DNA from: Streptomyces diacarni
GTDB lineage: Bacteria; Actinomycetota; Actinomycetes; Streptomycetales; Streptomycetaceae
Length of the DNA: 64,000 nucleotides
Direction of reading: 5' to 3'
NCBI RefSeq assembly: GCF_003323715.1
Contig: NZ_QOIN01000049.1
Location: 1 to 64,000, forward strand
Under the pieces are notes generated by a model that saw only the letters and a program-made list of their open reading frames with translations, did no database searches and was not told the DNA's origin. Position numbers and translations under genes: made by a program. Each line of letters starts with the position of its first letter. Positions within the stretch are counted from its first letter, which is position 1. This document shows positions 34,969 through 42,748 of this stretch, in pieces.

Positions 34969-35826
34969 TCAGTGCGCGGTCCAGGCGCCGTCGAGGGGCA
35001 GGGACGACCCCGTGAGGAAGGAGGCGGCCGGAGTGCACAGGTAGGCGACGGCCTCGGCGACCTCCTCCACCTCCAGCAGCCGCTTGAGCGCCGAGTCGGC
35101 GAGCAGGACGTCGGTGACGACGCGCTCCGGCGGAATGCCGTGCGCCTCCGCCTGGTCGGCGATCTGCCGCTCCACCAACGGGGTGCGCACGTAGGCGGGG
35201 TTGACGCAGTTGGAGGTCACCCCGTGTTCGGCCGCCTCCAGCGCCGTCGTCTTCGACAGCCCTTCGAGTCCGTGCTTGGCCGCCACGTACGCCGACTTGT
35301 ACGCCGAGGCGCGCAGCCCGTGGACCGAGGAGATGTGCACGATCCGGCCGAAGCCCCGCGCGTACATGCCCGGCAGCGCGCCGCGCGTGGTGCGGAACGG
35401 GGCCTCCAGCATGAGGGTGAGCATCGTGCGGAACGCCTCGGGCGGGAACTGTTCGAGGGGCCGCACGAGTTGCGTGCCCGCCGCGTTGACGAGCACGTCG
35501 GCGCCGTCGGCCGCGCGTTCGGCGGCGTCCAGTCCGGCGTCCTGCGTCAGGTCGAGCGGGTGGGCCTCGACGGCCGCGGCCGAGGGGCCGGCCGTCCGTG
35601 CCACCTCCTCGGCGAGTGCCGTGAGCCCCTCGGGGTCCACGTCCAGGGCCCGGATCCGGGCCCCGGCCGCCGCCAGCCGCAGTGCGCACGCCCGGCCGAT
35701 ACCGCCGGCCGCGCCCGTGACCAGGGCGGTACGACCGGTCAGGTCCAGGGCGACGGCGCGGGAGGCGGACTGCGGGGAGGCGGCCTGCCGGGGCTCGGCC
35801 TGCGGGGGCTCGGGCTGGGGCGTCAT
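34969..35826 (-). CDS. 3-hydroxybutyrate dehydrogenase (SDR)
   Basis: A 285-residue short-chain dehydrogenase. The NAD-binding motif TGAAGGIGRA is near residue 38. NAAGT and the catalytic Ser-Tyr-Lys appear in ISSVHGLRASAYKSAYVAAK. NPAYVRTPLVERQI and the C-terminal LDGAWTAH are characteristic of bacterial 3-hydroxybutyrate dehydrogenases, which oxidise D-3-hydroxybutyrate to acetoacetate. The first 25 residues are a Pro/Gln-rich extension, and the true start could be a later codon. It is in one unit with the following regulator. Confidence 0.85.
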   Translation of the reverse strand: MTPQPEPPQAEPRQAASPQSASRAVALDLTGRTALVTGAAGGIGRACALRLAAAGARIRALDVDPEGLTALAEEVARTAGPSAAAVEAHPLDLTQDAGLDAAERAADGADVLVNAAGTQLVRPLEQFPPEAFRTMLTLMLEAPFRTTRGALPGMYARGFGRIVHISSVHGLRASAYKSAYVAAKHGLEGLSKTTALEAAEHGVTSNCVNPAYVRTPLVERQIADQAEAHGIPPERVVTDVLLADSALKRLLEVEEVAEAVAYLCTPAASFLTGSSLPLDGAWTAH

Positions 35827-35922
35827 GGGGGCCAGCCTAGGCGCGGGCCCCGGCCCGCACGGATGTGACCCGCGCCCATTCTTCGCGGGCCTCCTGTGTG
35901 CCGCGGGTACGCTTCCACCGCG

Positions 35923-36260
35923 TCAGGCCACTGCCCGGCGGCTCACCTCGGCCGCGACGCCGACTTCCCCGGTTCCCCCCTCTCCCCCGGCCGCGCCCGT
36001 GCCCGGGAAGGGCAGCCCGCCGTCCACCAGCACCGTGCCGGCCACCCGGGAGGGGTGCCGGGCGGCGGCGAGCGCGGCGACGAAGCCGCCCATGGAGTGG
36101 CCGATCAGCACGGCGCGCCGCTGTCCGAGGTGGTCGAGCAGCGCCAGGACGTCGGCGACGTGCGCGGCGAGCCCGTAAGGACCGGGCAGGTCGGCGCTCG
36201 CGGCGCGTCCGCGCAGGTCGGGGGCGTAGAGCGAGGCACCGGGGAGGACGGCGCGCCCGA
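35923..36260 (-). pseudogene. Remnant of an alpha/beta hydrolase
   Basis: The frame encodes the middle of an alpha/beta hydrolase: LYAPDLRGRAASADLPGPYG, then HVADVLALLDHLGQRRAVLI and the nucleophile elbow GHSMGG. The N-terminal oxyanion strand and the whole C-terminal half with the catalytic Asp and His are missing; the frame ends soon after LVDGGLPFPG. A functional enzyme would be about 260-300 residues. It sits between the dehydrogenase and a divergent MFS gene. Confidence 0.65.
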
Positions 36261-36457
36261 GGGGCTGGGCGCGGCTGGGGGCTGACCTCCGACAGGTGAG
36301 CCCCTCCGCACGGCGTCGATTGACCGCTTCCGGTAATTCACTGGTCACCTCACCACGCCTGTGAGTAACGTGCGCTACGCGCTGAGACACTTACATCGGC
36401 GCGGAGCGTCGTCGCGGGCCGTCGCGTGCGGCGAGCGTGAGGCAAGGGGGAGCGGTC

Positions 36458-37753
36458 ATGGGCGCGAAGGTGTCTGTCCGAGGGCTGAAACAGGCTGCCG
36501 CCGAGAGCGTCGGCGGGCTCCCCCGCCAGTTCTGGTGGCTGTGGACCAGCACGCTCGTCAACCGGCTCGGCGCCTTCGTGGCGACCTTCCTCGCCCTCTA
36601 CCTGACCGCCGAACGCGGCTTCTCCGCCTCGTACGCGGGACTCGTCGGCGCGCTCTACGGGCTCGGCGGTGTCCTCTCCTCCCTCGGCGCCGGTGTACTC
36701 ACCGACCGGCTGGGACGGCGGCCGACCATGCTGGCCGCCCAGGTGGCGACGGCCGCCTCCGTCGCCTCGCTCAGCCTGGTGACCCACCCGGTCGCGATCG
36801 CGGCCGTCGCCGGACTCGTCGGCATGGCCTCCAACGCCTCCCGCCCCGCCGTGCAGGCGATGATGGCCGACATCGTCGCCCCCGAGGACAGGGTGAGGGC
36901 GTTCAGCCTCAACTACTGGGCGATCAACCTGGGCTTCGCCGTCTCCTCCACCAGCGCGGGACTCATCGCCCAGTACAGCTACCACCTGCTGTTCCTCGGC
37001 GAGGCGGCGATGGTGCTGGTCACGGCCGTCGTCGTCTTCGCGAAACTGCCCGAGTCCCGGCCCGAGGCGCCGCCCGCACCCGCGCACTCCGCGGACGGGC
37101 GCGAGGCCGCCGCCGTCTCCATGGCCACGGTGGTGCGGGACAAGCGCTTCATGGCCGTCGTCGCGCTCAACCTGCTGCTCGCCACCCTCATCCAGCAGGC
37201 CTTCGTCTCCCTGCCCATCTCCATGGGCGAACACGGCCTGACCAGCACCGACTTCGGCACCGTCATCGCCCTCAACGGCGTCCTCATCGTCGCACTCCAA
37301 CTCCCCCTCACCCGCTTCATCGAGCACCGCGACCCCGCCAGACTGCTGATCGTCTCAGCGCTGCTGACCGGGTACGGCTTCGGACTGAACGCGTTCGCCG
37401 GATCCGCGGCGTTCTACGCGGTGGCCGTAGCGGTGTGGACAGTCGGCGAAATGATCAACTCGCCCACCCAGATGGGCCTGGTCGTGCGTCTCTCCCCCGC
37501 CCACGGGCGAGGCCGCTACCAGGGCATGTACACGCTCTCCTGGTCCGTGGCCTCCTTGAGCGCCCCACTGCTGGGCGGAACCGTCATCGACCGCTTCGGC
37601 TCCGACACCCTGTGGGCGGCCAGCGCCGTCGTCGGCACCCTCACCGCAGCCGGCTACGGACTGCTGCTGCGCAGCCTGCGCGACGCCGGACCCGACGAGC
37701 CGGTGGCCGCCGCCGACCCGGCGGCCGAGCCGGGGACGGCACCCGTCGCATAG
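36458..37753 (+). CDS. MFS transporter (DHA1-like exporter)
   Basis: A 431-residue protein with 12 predicted helices. Helix 1 contains WLWTSTLVNRLGAFVATFLA, the helix 2-3 loop GVLTDRLGRRPTML is the classic MFS motif A, and helix 5 carries YWAINLGFAVSSTSAGLIA. The overall pattern is that of MdtH/DHA1-type drug exporters. The substrate is unknown. The ATG has AAGGGGGAGCG upstream. A hairpin begins at its stop codon, so it is a single-gene unit. Confidence 0.8.
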   Translation: MGAKVSVRGLKQAAAESVGGLPRQFWWLWTSTLVNRLGAFVATFLALYLTAERGFSASYAGLVGALYGLGGVLSSLGAGVLTDRLGRRPTMLAAQVATAASVASLSLVTHPVAIAAVAGLVGMASNASRPAVQAMMADIVAPEDRVRAFSLNYWAINLGFAVSSTSAGLIAQYSYHLLFLGEAAMVLVTAVVVFAKLPESRPEAPPAPAHSADGREAAAVSMATVVRDKRFMAVVALNLLLATLIQQAFVSLPISMGEHGLTSTDFGTVIALNGVLIVALQLPLTRFIEHRDPARLLIVSALLTGYGFGLNAFAGSAAFYAVAVAVWTVGEMINSPTQMGLVVRLSPAHGRGRYQGMYTLSWSVASLSAPLLGGTVIDRFGSDTLWAASAVVGTLTAAGYGLLLRSLRDAGPDEPVAAADPAAEPGTAPVA

Positions 37754-37782
37754 GGAGCCTGTGCGGTGTACGTGAGGCTCCC
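37753..37782 (+). terminator. Terminator after the MFS gene
   Basis: GGGAGCCT at 37753-37760 and AGGCTCCC at 37775-37782 with a 14-nt loop, starting at the last base of the stop codon. The remaining 290 bp to the next gene hold its promoter region and no supported gene. Confidence 0.55.
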
Positions 37783-38072
37783 GCAGGTCCGCCCGATCCC
37801 CGCCTCATGGCCCCGCGCGCCACGCACCGGCCGCCGGCTCGTCACCACCTTGGCCGGTTACTCCCCGACCGGCACCGCGGAGGGGAGCGGGGACGGGGCG
37901 GCGATCCGCCGCATGGCATGGGGCGACGTGCGCGCCCCGCTCGGCGAGGCCGCCGCGCACGGCCGTGGTGCCCCTCGCATAGGCGTCCCCCACCTGGGTA
38001 CGCCGGGGGACGGTGATGCCCGCGCTGGGCGCCGCTCGCACCCGGCCGAGCTGCGAAAGGCGGTGAGGACCC

Positions 38073-38570
38073 ATGAGTACGACCCTGAAGCCCCCGGCCG
38101 ACCAGGACCTGAGTCAGGACGTGCGCCCTGAGGCCCCGCAGGACATGGCGCAGGACGTCCGCCAGGACGGCCACCGGAAGAAGACCTCCGAGGAATCCGT
38201 CGGTGAACTGGTCAAACAGGCCTCGGCACAGATCTCCGACCTCGCCCGCCAGGAGATGCACCTCGCACAGGCGGAGATGCAGCAGAAGGGCAAACGCTTC
38301 GGCCTCGGTGGCGGCATGTTCGGCGGAGCAGCCCTGTTCGGCTTCGTCGCCCTGCTGGCCGGCACCGCCACCGGCATCGTCGCGCTGAACCTGGTCTGGC
38401 CCCTGTGGCTGGCCGCGCTCGTCGTGACCGGCGCCCTGCTGGTGCTGGCGGGCGTGCTCGCCCTCGTGGGCAAGCAGCAGATCAGCAAGGCCACCCCGGC
38501 CACGCCCGAACGGGCCGTCGAGAGCATGAAGGCCGACGTGACCGAGATCAAGGAAAGGTCGCACCGATGA
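38073..38570 (+). CDS. Phage holin-like protein (actinobacterial Holin-X type)
   Basis: A 165-residue protein. A polar 40-residue start is followed by an amphipathic helix (VGELVKQASAQISDLARQEM) and two adjacent hydrophobic helices (GGAALFGFVALLAGTATGIV; LWLAALVVTGALLVLAGVLA). The end is helical and charged. This is the Phage_holin_3_6 (Holin-X) arrangement. In actinobacteria these are chromosomal housekeeping membrane proteins of unknown role, not part of a prophage. It overlaps the next gene (ATGA). Confidence 0.75.
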   Translation: MSTTLKPPADQDLSQDVRPEAPQDMAQDVRQDGHRKKTSEESVGELVKQASAQISDLARQEMHLAQAEMQQKGKRFGLGGGMFGGAALFGFVALLAGTATGIVALNLVWPLWLAALVVTGALLVLAGVLALVGKQQISKATPATPERAVESMKADVTEIKERSHR

Positions 38571-38905
38571 CCGGCAACTCCCACAGCCACGGCGCCAAGC
38601 CGACCCCCGACGAGCTGCGCGCCCAGGTGGAGGAAACCCGCAGGGAACTCGGCGAGACCGTCGAGGCGCTGGCCGCCCGCGCCGACGTGCGTGCGCAGGC
38701 GCGGCAGAAGGCCACGCAGCTCAAGGGCCAGGCGACCGAGAAGGCCCACACGATGGGGGACAGGATTCAGCACCGGACCCCCCAGCCGGTGCGGGACAAG
38801 GCCCACCAGGCGGCCGAGATGACCCGTGCGGGCGGCGGAGCGCCACTCGTCGCAGGCGTGGCCGTGCTCGCGGTGCTCCTCGCCGTCCGCAGCAGGAGGC
38901 ACTGA
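38567..38905 (+). CDS. DUF3618 protein
   Basis: A 112-residue protein. TPDELRAQVEETRRELGETV is the DUF3618 signature helix, followed by a long charged coiled-coil-like helix and one C-terminal membrane segment (APLVAGVAVLAVLLAV) with a basic end RSRRH. It starts inside the stop of the holin-like gene. Holin-X, DUF3618 and DUF4235 genes occur together across actinobacteria and probably act on the cell membrane as a set, though their function is not known. Confidence 0.75.
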   Translation: MTGNSHSHGAKPTPDELRAQVEETRRELGETVEALAARADVRAQARQKATQLKGQATEKAHTMGDRIQHRTPQPVRDKAHQAAEMTRAGGGAPLVAGVAVLAVLLAVRSRRH

Positions 38906-38906
38906 G

Positions 38907-39173
38907 ATGAACACGGCAAAGATCGCCTACAAGCCGGTCGGCATGGCGCTCGGTGCCGCCAGCGGCGCCATGTCCGGCGCGCTGTTCAAACGGATCTGGA
39001 AGGTCACGGGCCACGACGAGGACGCCCCCGGCGCCACCGACCAGGACCGCGGCTGGCGGGAGATCCTCCTCGCGGCCGCCCTGCAGGGTGCCATCTTCGC
39101 CGCCGTGAAGGCAGCGGTGGACCGCAGTGGCGCCACCACCGTCCACCGCCTGACCGGCACCTGGCCCAACTGA
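38907..39173 (+). CDS. DUF4235 membrane protein
   Basis: An 88-residue protein, third in the operon, starting 1 bp after the previous stop. It has two hydrophobic segments (KPVGMALGAASGAMSGALFK; EILLAAALQGAIFAAVKAAV) joined by a polar loop with a conserved WKVTGHD-type motif. This is the DUF4235 pattern. Function unknown. Two hairpins follow at 39188-39262. Confidence 0.75.
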   Translation: MNTAKIAYKPVGMALGAASGAMSGALFKRIWKVTGHDEDAPGATDQDRGWREILLAAALQGAIFAAVKAAVDRSGATTVHRLTGTWPN

Positions 39174-39187
39174 GTCCCCTTGCTGAG

Positions 39188-39262
39188 CCCTCTTGCCTGA
39201 CCAGGGCAAGAGGGCCGCTTCACGCGGCTGTCCGCCGCCTCGTAAGCAGGCGGCGGACAGCC
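39188..39262 (+). terminator. Tandem terminator hairpins
   Basis: First stem CCCTCTTGCC (39188-39197) with 39205-39214. Second stem GGCTGTCCGCCGCCT (39226-39240) with 39248-39262, a perfect 15-bp match with a 7-nt loop. Both follow the DUF4235 gene. Confidence 0.8.
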
Positions 39263-39984
39263 GTGTCAACCGCTTCCCTCGACGGGCCGGTCGGGCAGGT
39301 CACCGCCCCGGCCCCGTCGCACGGAAGCCCGTCACACGGATACCGCGCTCCGGCCGGGGGCCGCCGCCCGCTGCCGTACACCGGCCGGACGCCCGGCACC
39401 GGAACAGTGCGCAGGCGTGCCGGCCGCGGGCGTCGACTCGCTCGCGTGCCGGGGCCCGACCAGGGGCAGCCCCTGGTCGGGCCCCGCCTCGCCGCCCTCG
39501 GGCGCCCCGCTCCGCGCGAGGTACCCGCGCCACGAACCGATCCCCAGCACGACTCCCACAACGAGCGCGAGGGCGGAGAGCACGTCCCTCGCCGCGGCCA
39601 CGGAACGACGGCCCCCACCGGGCCTTTCGCTCCCCTCGCCTGCGGCACCGCCGCCCCGACGGTCACGCCAACTCCGCTCCGCACCCTCGCCTTGTGCCTC
39701 GCCCACTGCTCTCACCTGCCTCGTCACTGCTGCTCGCCGGCCGGCCGTCGTCCCGCCCGCCTCCCGCGGGCCACGAGCCGTACCAGCCCGTCCCTCAGGT
39801 GTGATGCGGCACCCGCCGCAAAAGTTCACGGCTCCTCGCGCCTGTTTCGACGTGTCCGCCCGTCAGGGCCGAAGGAGCCGCCTGCGCACGGCCGATGACA
39901 CCGTCGGCCTGCGGCCGATGACACCGCCGCCGCGCGGCCTATCATGGCGACTCGCGCCACGAACGGCGGAACTGAGGGGCACGG
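39263..39984. other. Gene-poor stretch with one strong hairpin
   Basis: About 720 bp without a supported gene. It contains a perfect 16-bp stem at 39451-39485 (GGGGCCCGACCAGGGG, loop CAG). A minus-strand frame through about 39700-39450 could encode one membrane helix (LSALALVVGVVLGIGSW), but it has no ribosome site and runs through the hairpin, so I do not call it. Confidence 0.5.
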
Positions 39985-40503
39985 GTGGAAACGTTCAAGG
40001 CAGAGTGGGACGCGCTGATAGCGCAGGGCCAGGCCCGGCGGGACGCGCACACGCGGCTCAACTCGGCTGCGCACGCCGGCGGTGGCGGCGGTACGGGGCC
40101 CGGCGGTGCCGACCGGGTGGCCACCGACCCCGCGGCGAAGAAGGCCGCGGCGAAGTACGTCGAGGAGCAGTTGCTGCCGCACCTGCGGGGCGCGGGCACG
40201 ATGGGCGGGGAGCCGCCGCGGGAACCGGCGCCCGGAACGCTCGGCGGCGAACGTGCACAGACCGGCGGCACGATGCAGCTGTGGCAGGCCTGGGAGGGTG
40301 TCGAGCACGTGCTGGGCGAGTGGAGCAAGCAGGTGCGCAACCTCGAACAGCGCTTGCAGGGGGAGCGGGACGCGCTGCACGGTGCGAAGGTGCTCTTCCA
40401 GACGCGTGACGGCCTGGTGCGCAACGCCCTTCTCGGCGGCCAGGGTCCGCTGCTCACCGACCTGCCGGGCGGCCGGCCCACCGGCCTGCGGCCGCTCCGG
40501 TAG
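39985..40503 (+). CDS. WXG-motif partner protein of the effector cassette
   Basis: A 172-residue soluble protein from GTG 39985. It begins with a helix (ETFKAEWDALIAQGQARRDA) and has a Gly-rich linker. A second helical hairpin contains QAWEGVEHV (a WxG at 103-105), followed by KQVRNLEQRLQGERDALHGA. This is the shape of ESX/WXG100-type secretion partners, although it is longer. It lies 17 bp ahead of a protein with its own WXG motif and a toxin-like domain, so I infer a chaperone or co-secreted partner. No database check was possible. Confidence 0.55.
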   Translation: METFKAEWDALIAQGQARRDAHTRLNSAAHAGGGGGTGPGGADRVATDPAAKKAAAKYVEEQLLPHLRGAGTMGGEPPREPAPGTLGGERAQTGGTMQLWQAWEGVEHVLGEWSKQVRNLEQRLQGERDALHGAKVLFQTRDGLVRNALLGGQGPLLTDLPGGRPTGLRPLR

Positions 40504-40520
40504 ACGGGCGGTCGCACGCG

Positions 40521-41774
40521 ATGAGGCTCTCTTTCCGCGACATCATGTCCGCCGACATGACCGAACTGGATGACGTCGCCGCCGCGTGGAAACGCATGAG
40601 CAAACGCTTCGGTGAGCTGCGTCGCGACTACAACACCCATGTGCGCGGCCACTTGGCGCACAGCCAGTGGGCGGGGGTCGCGAAGGTGACGTTCGACGAG
40701 GTCGCCACGGTGTCCTCGGGCGAGTTCGGCAACGCCAAGAGCCAGGCCGAGGGCATCGCCACTCTGCTGACCGAGGCGTACGAGGACCTGGTGGCGCGGA
40801 AGAAGGCCCTCGGCAAGCGGGTGGCGGAGGCGGAGGACGACAAGATGAGCGTGGACGGCAGCGGCCGCGTCACGCTCGACACCACGAAGCTCAACGAGGG
40901 GGAGCGGCTGGCGAGGGGCCACGATCCCACGTTCGCGTCGGCCCTGGACGACAAGGTCGCTGACTGGCAGACGGCCGTCGAGGCGGCCGTCGAGGCCGTC
41001 AACGAGGCGGACGCCGCGATCAAGAAGGCGCTGATGGCCGCCGTCGCGCCGCCGGGCAGCCGCGCGGCAGGCATGAACGGCTTCAACCCCCGCAAGGTCG
41101 ACTACACGCCCCCGGGGACGCGGGAGGACCTCGACCGCATCCTCAAGGACTATCAGGTGGGCCCCGACCCCGGCGGCATCGTCGGATACCCCCGCAACTG
41201 GATTCTGCGGGCCGCTCTCTTCAGCACCGTCACCGTGACGGAGACGGAGGCGGACATGCTCGACGAGCTGGGGCTGGCCGGCCTGCCCGCCTTCAACGGC
41301 ATCAAGGAGAACGCGTTCGACACCGCCGACGCCCGGTTCTCCAGCGACGACCGGAACGACGACCACAACGACGCGTTCCGCCACTCCTACTGGAACGCGC
41401 TGATGACGAAGAAGTACGGCGCCGAGTGGACGGAGAAGTACACCATCGCTCACGAGGCCCGCCCCGGGAACCCCGCCGAGCGGGAGGCGATGGACCTGTA
41501 CAACAACGAGGTCGGCAGGCGGATCGCCCAGGCGCACCCCGACGCGTCCGAGGAGGAACTGGCCGACCTCGTCGAGAAGGCCGTACGGGGCGGTGACATG
41601 GTCGTCATACCCAAGGGCGGGGGCAGGCTGGCCTTCAGCGACCAGGTGGGCCCCGACGGGACAGGTGACCCGACGCTGGGAGCGCCCGAGGCCGAGAAGG
41701 ACCAGGTCTCCGGTTACACGGACAGCGGCGGCTCGGGCAGTGGCGAGCGCAGTGGAGCGGGGAGCGGAAGTTGA
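40521..41774 (+). CDS. Putative secreted effector: WXG-type N-terminus plus DUF6973-like domain
   Basis: A 417-residue protein. Residues 1-175 are helical with QWAGVAK (W50-x-G52), the turn of WXG100/LXG proteins exported by type VII-like systems. Residues 265-340 contain DDHNDAFRHSYWNAL, TIAHEARPGN and REAMDLYNNEVGRRIA. His/Asp-rich motifs of this kind define DUF6973, found at the C-terminus of polymorphic-toxin-like secreted proteins and likely enzymatic. A Gly/Ser tail ends it. The stop overlaps the next, lipoprotein gene (TTGA), as in toxin-immunity pairs. The activity of DUF6973 is not established. Confidence 0.6.
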   Translation: MRLSFRDIMSADMTELDDVAAAWKRMSKRFGELRRDYNTHVRGHLAHSQWAGVAKVTFDEVATVSSGEFGNAKSQAEGIATLLTEAYEDLVARKKALGKRVAEAEDDKMSVDGSGRVTLDTTKLNEGERLARGHDPTFASALDDKVADWQTAVEAAVEAVNEADAAIKKALMAAVAPPGSRAAGMNGFNPRKVDYTPPGTREDLDRILKDYQVGPDPGGIVGYPRNWILRAALFSTVTVTETEADMLDELGLAGLPAFNGIKENAFDTADARFSSDDRNDDHNDAFRHSYWNALMTKKYGAEWTEKYTIAHEARPGNPAEREAMDLYNNEVGRRIAQAHPDASEEELADLVEKAVRGGDMVVIPKGGGRLAFSDQVGPDGTGDPTLGAPEAEKDQVSGYTDSGGSGSGERSGAGSGS

Positions 41775-42229
41775 GGCGGGGCGTGGTCGCCGCGGGTGCC
41801 GCGGTGTTGCTGCTGTGTGCCGGGTGCGCGGATGCGGGGGAAAAGGTGAGCGAGTCGTACGAGTCCGCCGTCGGCAAGACCGGGGTGGCCTATGACGAGG
41901 GGTTGTCAAAGAAGCTGCGGAAGCTGAGCCGGGAGGGCGGCACCGCGAAGCTCGCGGACCTGACGGTCTTCAACTGGGAGAAGGTGCACGTCTTCTTCGA
42001 GGGGGCGACGGCCGAGGAAGTCGAGCGGGCGGTGGGCGAGCCGGTGCTCGACGGCAAGCGGTACTACGACGCGGGCAACCTGTTGGTGTTCGAGTACAAC
42101 GGCAAGCTCTCCAAGGCCGTCTCGGTGATCCCGGACCTGTTGGCCGTCGACGGCAGGCACACCTGGGGCGCAGGGGTGGTGCTCACGGCCCGCGCCCCCA
42201 GGTCCCTGCTGGCGCTGTCGGAGCGGTAG
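41771..42229 (+). CDS. Lipoprotein, possible immunity protein of the effector
   Basis: A 152-residue lipoprotein from TTG 41771, overlapping the effector stop; GGAGCGGAAG is the ribosome site. The signal peptide ends in the lipobox LLLCAGC (Cys near 19). The mature domain has the KLADLTVFNWEKVHVFFEGA and VERAVGEPVLDGKRYYDAGN pattern seen in small secreted lipoproteins of actinobacteria. Being surface-anchored and coupled to the effector, it could protect the producer. That role is inferred from gene order only. Confidence 0.55.
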   Translation: MRRGVVAAGAAVLLLCAGCADAGEKVSESYESAVGKTGVAYDEGLSKKLRKLSREGGTAKLADLTVFNWEKVHVFFEGATAEEVERAVGEPVLDGKRYYDAGNLLVFEYNGKLSKAVSVIPDLLAVDGRHTWGAGVVLTARAPRSLLALSER

Positions 42230-42255
42230 CAGGCGGGCGCCAGGCTACCGCTCCG
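42219..42255. terminator. Bidirectional terminator overlapping two stop codons
   Basis: CGGAGCGGTAGC (42219-42230) pairs with 42244-42255 perfectly. The arms include the stop codon of the lipoprotein gene (TAG 42227-42229) and of the convergent YbjN-like gene (42245-42247). Confidence 0.7.
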
Positions 42256-42748
42256 GCTTCCGCGTCAGGTGCGTGAACGCGTCCAGGTTGCGGGTCGACT
42301 CGCCGCGCGCCGTACGCCACGCGTACTCCTTCTTGATGGCGGTGGCGAAGCCCATCTCCAGCAGCGTGTTGAACGAACCGTCGGCGTTCTCCAGGACGCT
42401 GCCGAGGAGACGGTCGACCTCGTCGGGGGTGACGGAGGCCAGCGGCAGCCGTCCCGCGAGGTAGATGTCGCCGTGGCTGTCGACGGCGTAGGCAACGCCG
42501 TAGAGCCTGGTGTTGCGCTCCAGCAGCCACCGGTGGACCGCCGCGTGGTTCTCGTCGGGGTTGCGGACCACGAAGGCGTTGACCGACAGGGAGTGGGCGC
42601 CGACGGCCAGCGAACAGGTGGTCTGGAGTTTGCGGGTGCCGGGGAGCGTGACGACGTAGGTGCCCTCCGCCGGGTTCTCCCACTCCAGCTCGGCGTCCGT
42701 CAGCGTCCGCTCGATCGTCGCCCTGGCGGCGGCAGCAACCTCACCCAT
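42245..42748 (-). CDS. YbjN domain protein
   Basis: A 167-residue soluble protein of the type III chaperone-like (YbjN) fold: TIERTLTDAELEWENPAEGT, then LQTTCSLAVGAHSLSVNAFV, RNTRLYGVAYAVDSHGDIYL and DEVDRLLGSVLENADGSFNT. This family is common next to mshA in Streptomyces, but its function is unknown. It starts inside the end of mshA (8-bp overlap). TACGAT 6 nt before ATG 42748 also allows its own leaderless transcript. Confidence 0.8.
   Translation of the reverse strand: MGEVAAAARATIERTLTDAELEWENPAEGTYVVTLPGTRKLQTTCSLAVGAHSLSVNAFVVRNPDENHAAVHRWLLERNTRLYGVAYAVDSHGDIYLAGRLPLASVTPDEVDRLLGSVLENADGSFNTLLEMGFATAIKKEYAWRTARGESTRNLDAFTHLTRKPER

Noticed and set aside
38073..39173. Holin-like gene as a sign of prophage
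   Set aside because: Holin-X, DUF3618 and DUF4235 form a housekeeping set in actinobacteria and no phage genes are nearby.
39332..39829. Minus-strand frame with one membrane-like helix
   Set aside because: No ribosome site, no family resemblance, and a strong terminator hairpin lies within it.
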